Assembly (NCBI RefSeq): GCF_003325375.1
Contig: NZ_CP030862.1
Span: 3,041,501-3,105,500, forward strand
Direction of reading: 5' to 3'
DNA length: 64,000 bases
From: Streptomyces globosus
GTDB taxonomy: Bacteria > Actinomycetota > Actinomycetes > Streptomycetales > Streptomycetaceae
Below are positions 61,129 through 64,000 of this stretch, one piece after another. The notes beneath the pieces were generated by a model that had not been told where the DNA came from, searched no databases, and worked only from the letters and a program-made list of their open reading frames with translations. The stretch's first letter is position 1; every line of letters starts with the position of its first letter. Made by a program: the position numbers and the translations under genes.

Positions 61129-62799
61129 ATGACACGACACAGGATGCCGGGCCTGCTCGGCGCGCTCGCCCTCGCGGCGGCCACCCTGGCGGCCGCACAC
61201 CCCGCGGCCGCGGCCGGCCCTGCACCGGCCCCGCCCGCCGCCGCAGCCCCGGCCGCCGCTGCCCCGCCTGCCGGCGGCGTCCCGCCCGAGTTCGGCACCG
61301 ACTGGCACGACCCCCTCACCGCGGACCCGCCGGTCCTCCGCCCGCCGACCCGCTCCTGCGAACTGACGGTCGCGGAAGCCAGGTTCCGGGACTTCACCCC
61401 CTACCGGGGCCGGTACACCCCGCCCGCCGGCTGCGGCACCGGCCCCTGGGCCAAGGTCGTCCTGCGCCTCGAAGGCAAGGTCAAGGGCCGCCAGTACGAC
61501 CGCCTCGGCCACCTCTCCCTCGGCGGCGTCGAGATCCTCCGCACCTCCACCCCCGAGCCCTCGCCCGACGGCATCACCTGGACCGTCGAGAAGGACGTCA
61601 CCCGCTACCGCGACACGCTCAGCCGGCCCCAGCCCGTCGAGATGCTCATCGGGAACGTCGTCAACGAGACGTACACCGGTGTCATCGACGTCAAGGCCAC
61701 CCTCGTCTTCCACACCGCCGAGCGGCACCACCCGGCCCCCGACACCCCCGACCGCGTCATCCCGCTGACCAGCCCCGCCGTCACCACGCCCCGCAACACC
61801 GAGCGCCTCCTCGCCGAGGTGTACGCGACCGGTTCCGGCGGCGGCTGCGAGGAGTACTGGTACCTGACGGTCCCCGACGCCGCGCCCTACTCCTGCAAAG
61901 CCGCGGACGGCCCCCACCGCGAGGTCCGCATCTCCGTCGACGGCCGCCTCGCCGGCATCGCCGCCCCCTTCCCGCACGTGTGGACCGGCGGCTGGTCCAA
62001 CCCCTTCCTCTGGTACGTGTCACCCGCCCCGCGCACCTTCGACGTCAAGCCCGTCGTCTACGACCTCACCCCCTTCGCCGCCCTCCTCAACGACGGCCGC
62101 GAGCACCGCATCGAGGTGTCGGTGGCGGGCCTCCCCGCCGGCCGGCCCGGCTGGAGCACCCCGGTCAACCTGCTGATCTGGCAGGACGAGGGCCGGCCCG
62201 TCGTCACCGGGTCCCTCACCCGGCACGAGGAGGAGCAGCCCTCCGGATCCAGCCGCTGGACCCCCGCGTCCGACGGCGAACCGCACCGCCTCGACACCAG
62301 CGGCAGCCACCGCCTCACCACCGCTGGCCGCCTGGACACCTCCCACGGCCGCATCACCACCACCGTCACCCGCTCCGTCGGCCTCACCTCCCTGCACCGC
62401 TGGACCGACGGAGAGGACCGGGACGCCCTGACCGCCGTCTGGACCGACGAGGAGAGCACCACCCGCGGAGCCGCCACCACCCGCACCGCCCGCACCTACA
62501 CCGTGGACGGAGAGACCACCCTCGGCGCGGGCGGCCGGCTGCGCACCGTCCTCACCGTCGCCGACCGCGCCGACACCGCCGTCCTGCGCGGCGGCCGGAC
62601 CGTCGACCGCAGCCGGCTCGACCACCGGTACACCGGCGATGCCTCCTACACCGCCAACGTGCCCCGCGAGGAGCGCCGCGCCGTCGGGACCACCACCGAG
62701 CGCTACCGCGTGTACGGGGCGCAGGCACCCGGCGGGTGCTACGACCGGACGGTGTCCACCGCGCAGGGCACGGTGACGGCGGACCGGCGGCGCTGCTGA
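61129..62799 (+). CDS. secreted PNGase A-like protein
   Basis: A 556-residue exported protein. Signal peptide about 1-28. The centre resembles peptide-N4-asparagine amidase A (plant PNGase A type): YDRLGHLSLGGVEILRTSTPEPSPDGI, VEKDVTRY, and the distal half with beta strands (DVKPVVYDLTPFAALLNDG). Several Cys (for example C-E-E-Y-W and the final Cys) may form disulfides. It may remove glycans from glycoproteins. RBS weak; Ala/Pro linker after the signal. Confidence 0.7.
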   Translation: MTRHRMPGLLGALALAAATLAAAHPAAAAGPAPAPPAAAAPAAAAPPAGGVPPEFGTDWHDPLTADPPVLRPPTRSCELTVAEARFRDFTPYRGRYTPPAGCGTGPWAKVVLRLEGKVKGRQYDRLGHLSLGGVEILRTSTPEPSPDGITWTVEKDVTRYRDTLSRPQPVEMLIGNVVNETYTGVIDVKATLVFHTAERHHPAPDTPDRVIPLTSPAVTTPRNTERLLAEVYATGSGGGCEEYWYLTVPDAAPYSCKAADGPHREVRISVDGRLAGIAAPFPHVWTGGWSNPFLWYVSPAPRTFDVKPVVYDLTPFAALLNDGREHRIEVSVAGLPAGRPGWSTPVNLLIWQDEGRPVVTGSLTRHEEEQPSGSSRWTPASDGEPHRLDTSGSHRLTTAGRLDTSHGRITTTVTRSVGLTSLHRWTDGEDRDALTAVWTDEESTTRGAATTRTARTYTVDGETTLGAGGRLRTVLTVADRADTAVLRGGRTVDRSRLDHRYTGDASYTANVPREERRAVGTTTERYRVYGAQAPGGCYDRTVSTAQGTVTADRRRC

Positions 62800-62826
62800 C
62801 GGAGGCTGCCCCTACGATGAGCCGCC

Positions 62827-64000
62827 ATGGACATGAGTGAGGCCGGCAGACAGCTGGTCGACGGCCGATTCGAACTGTTGGCGCCGCTGGGCGCCGGTGG
62901 CATGGGCACGGTGTGGCGCGCCCGCGACATCGCACTGCACCGCGACGTCGCCCTCAAGGAGGTCCGCCCCCCGGACCCGGCGACGGCCGCGGCCCAGCCC
63001 GGCCTCACCGTCCAACTGCGGGAGCGCGCGGTGCGCGAGGCCCGGGCCCTGGCCCGCCTCGCGCACCCCAACGTGGTGACGATCCACCACATCGTCGAGC
63101 CCGCCGGCGGCGAGGACGGGCACCCGTGGATCGTGATGGAGCTGGTCAAGGGCGGCTCCCTGCACGACCGGCTGGAGTCCGGGCCCCTGCCCGTCGCGGA
63201 CGCCGTCCGGATCGGCCTCGACGTCCTGTCGGCACTGCGCGCCGCCCACGCCGAAGGCGTCCTCCACCGGGACGTGAAACCGGCCAACGTGCTGCTGCGC
63301 GCCGACGGCTCGGCGGTGCTCACCGACTTCGGCATCGCCGCCCTGCACGGCTCCACCGCGCTGACCTCCACCGGCGTGCTCATCGGCTCCCCCGAGTACA
63401 TCGCCCCGGAGCGGGCCCGCGGCGAGGAGGGGCTGCCCGCCTCCGACCTGTGGTCGCTCGGCATGCTGCTGTACACGGCCTCGGAGGGCACGCACCCGCT
63501 GCGCCGCCCCACCAGCCTCGCCACCGTCGTGGCCGTGCTGGAGGACCCCATTCCGGCCCCGGTGCGCTCCGGCCCGCTGGGCCCCGTACTGGAGCGGCTG
63601 CTCGTACGGGACCTGGCCGCGCGGCCCGACGCCGCCGAGCTCGAACGGCTCCTGCGGGAGGCGCAGTCCGCCCTCGGCGGGACCGTACCGGCCGCCGTCC
63701 CGCACGCCACCCCCGGGCAGTACGGGCCGCCGAGCACCCAGCTCGCCGCCCCGCACCCTGCCGCCCCGCACCCTGCCGCGCCGCCGCCCGGCCTGCCGCA
63801 GCAGCCCGCCGGGGTGCCCGCCGGCCCGTACGCCCCGCCGCCGTTCACCCCGGCGGGCGGGTCTCCGTACGCCGCCACCGCGGCCGTGCCCACGGGCGGC
63901 CGCTCCCCGCGCCGCCGCCCCGCCCTGCTCGGCGGGCTGCTCGCGGTGGTCCTGGCCGGCGGCGGGGCCGCCGCCCTCGTCAACGCGCTGTCCGGGTCGG
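62827..64000 (+). CDS. Ser/Thr protein kinase (3' partial)
   Basis: Hanks-type kinase running off the window after 391 codons. Glycine loop GAGGMGTVW, VALK (Lys44), HRDVKPAN (147-154), DFG (167-169), SPEYIAPE. A Pro/Ala-rich linker then a membrane segment (GGLLAVVLAGGGAAALV) at the edge, so an extracytoplasmic domain should follow. Start ATG 62827 or 62833; RBS unclear. Confidence 0.85.
   Translation, partial: MDMSEAGRQLVDGRFELLAPLGAGGMGTVWRARDIALHRDVALKEVRPPDPATAAAQPGLTVQLRERAVREARALARLAHPNVVTIHHIVEPAGGEDGHPWIVMELVKGGSLHDRLESGPLPVADAVRIGLDVLSALRAAHAEGVLHRDVKPANVLLRADGSAVLTDFGIAALHGSTALTSTGVLIGSPEYIAPERARGEEGLPASDLWSLGMLLYTASEGTHPLRRPTSLATVVAVLEDPIPAPVRSGPLGPVLERLLVRDLAARPDAAELERLLREAQSALGGTVPAAVPHATPGQYGPPSTQLAAPHPAAPHPAAPPPGLPQQPAGVPAGPYAPPPFTPAGGSPYAATAAVPTGGRSPRRRPALLGGLLAVVLAGGGAAALVNALSGS

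Overview
The window reads as a stretch of a Streptomyces (or very close Streptomycetaceae) chromosome. GC is very high with strong GC bias at third codon positions. GTG and TTG starts and 4-bp ATGA/GTGA stop-start overlaps are common. Typical streptomycete traits are present: Tat-exported proteins, an LAETG sortase substrate, eukaryote-type Ser/Thr kinases, a SpoIIE-type PAS-GAF-phosphatase-HATPase regulator, a SigB/SigF-type sigma factor and a small terpene gene cluster. I see no transposase, integrase, CRISPR array or rRNA. Both ends cut through genes: a dynamin-like GTPase on the left and a Ser/Thr kinase on the right.

Layout. 1-8.2 kb: a tightly overlapping run of two dynamin-like GTPases and a TIR/winged-helix protein, then a TIR + degenerate NB-ARC-like + GT4 glycosyltransferase fusion. 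This looks like a conflict or defence cassette. 8.2-10.6 kb: AEC transporter, Tat-exported amidase, small acidic protein. 10.6-16.1 kb, minus strand: terpene synthase, overlapping P450, and a LuxR-type ATPase regulator broken by one frameshift. 16.5-24.1 kb: hypothetical protein, Ser/Thr kinase, PhoX-like Tat protein, PRC-barrel protein, DsbA-like lipoprotein, and a divergent FAD monooxygenase/TetR pair with two clear operators. 24.4-31.3 kb: SpoIIE-type phosphatase, MFS exporter with two operator-like palindromes, anti-sigma-type HATPase, SigB-type sigma factor, and a 3'-truncated AI-2E-type permease gene.

31.6-36.4 kb: DJ-1/PfpI protein overlapping a YbdK-type carboxylate-amine ligase, two VOC proteins, a TehA/SLAC1-like and a DUF1275 membrane protein. 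36.5-39.1 kb: a T4-like RNA-repair set, namely Rnl1-type RNA ligase, Pnkp-type kinase-phosphatase and a NYN/YacP-like nuclease-fold protein. 39.1-51.1 kb: SH3 protein with a very acidic insert, YbjQ family, GT2 glycosyltransferase, LAETG surface protein, ECF (SigE-family) sigma factor with membrane partner, RNase H, a MarR/MFS pair, GH20 lipoprotein, DUF3040, secreted endonuclease I, and a glutamate-type binding protein.

51.3-57.5 kb: a tRNA-like element followed by an LRR - ankyrin - MoxR ATPase - metallopeptidase/vWA operon and a TerD gene, a second candidate stress or conflict system. 57.7-64 kb: TetR with three palindromes spaced exactly 16 bp, PAP2/AUR1-like and DMT membrane proteins, a nonapeptide-repeat protein, GlsB/YeaQ family, a PNGase A-like secreted protein and a partial Ser/Thr kinase.

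Three clusters look most like coherent, under-described systems: the dynamin/TIR cassette, the RNA-repair trio and the LRR-ANK-MoxR-vWA operon. Function in all cases is inferred from domains and gene order.
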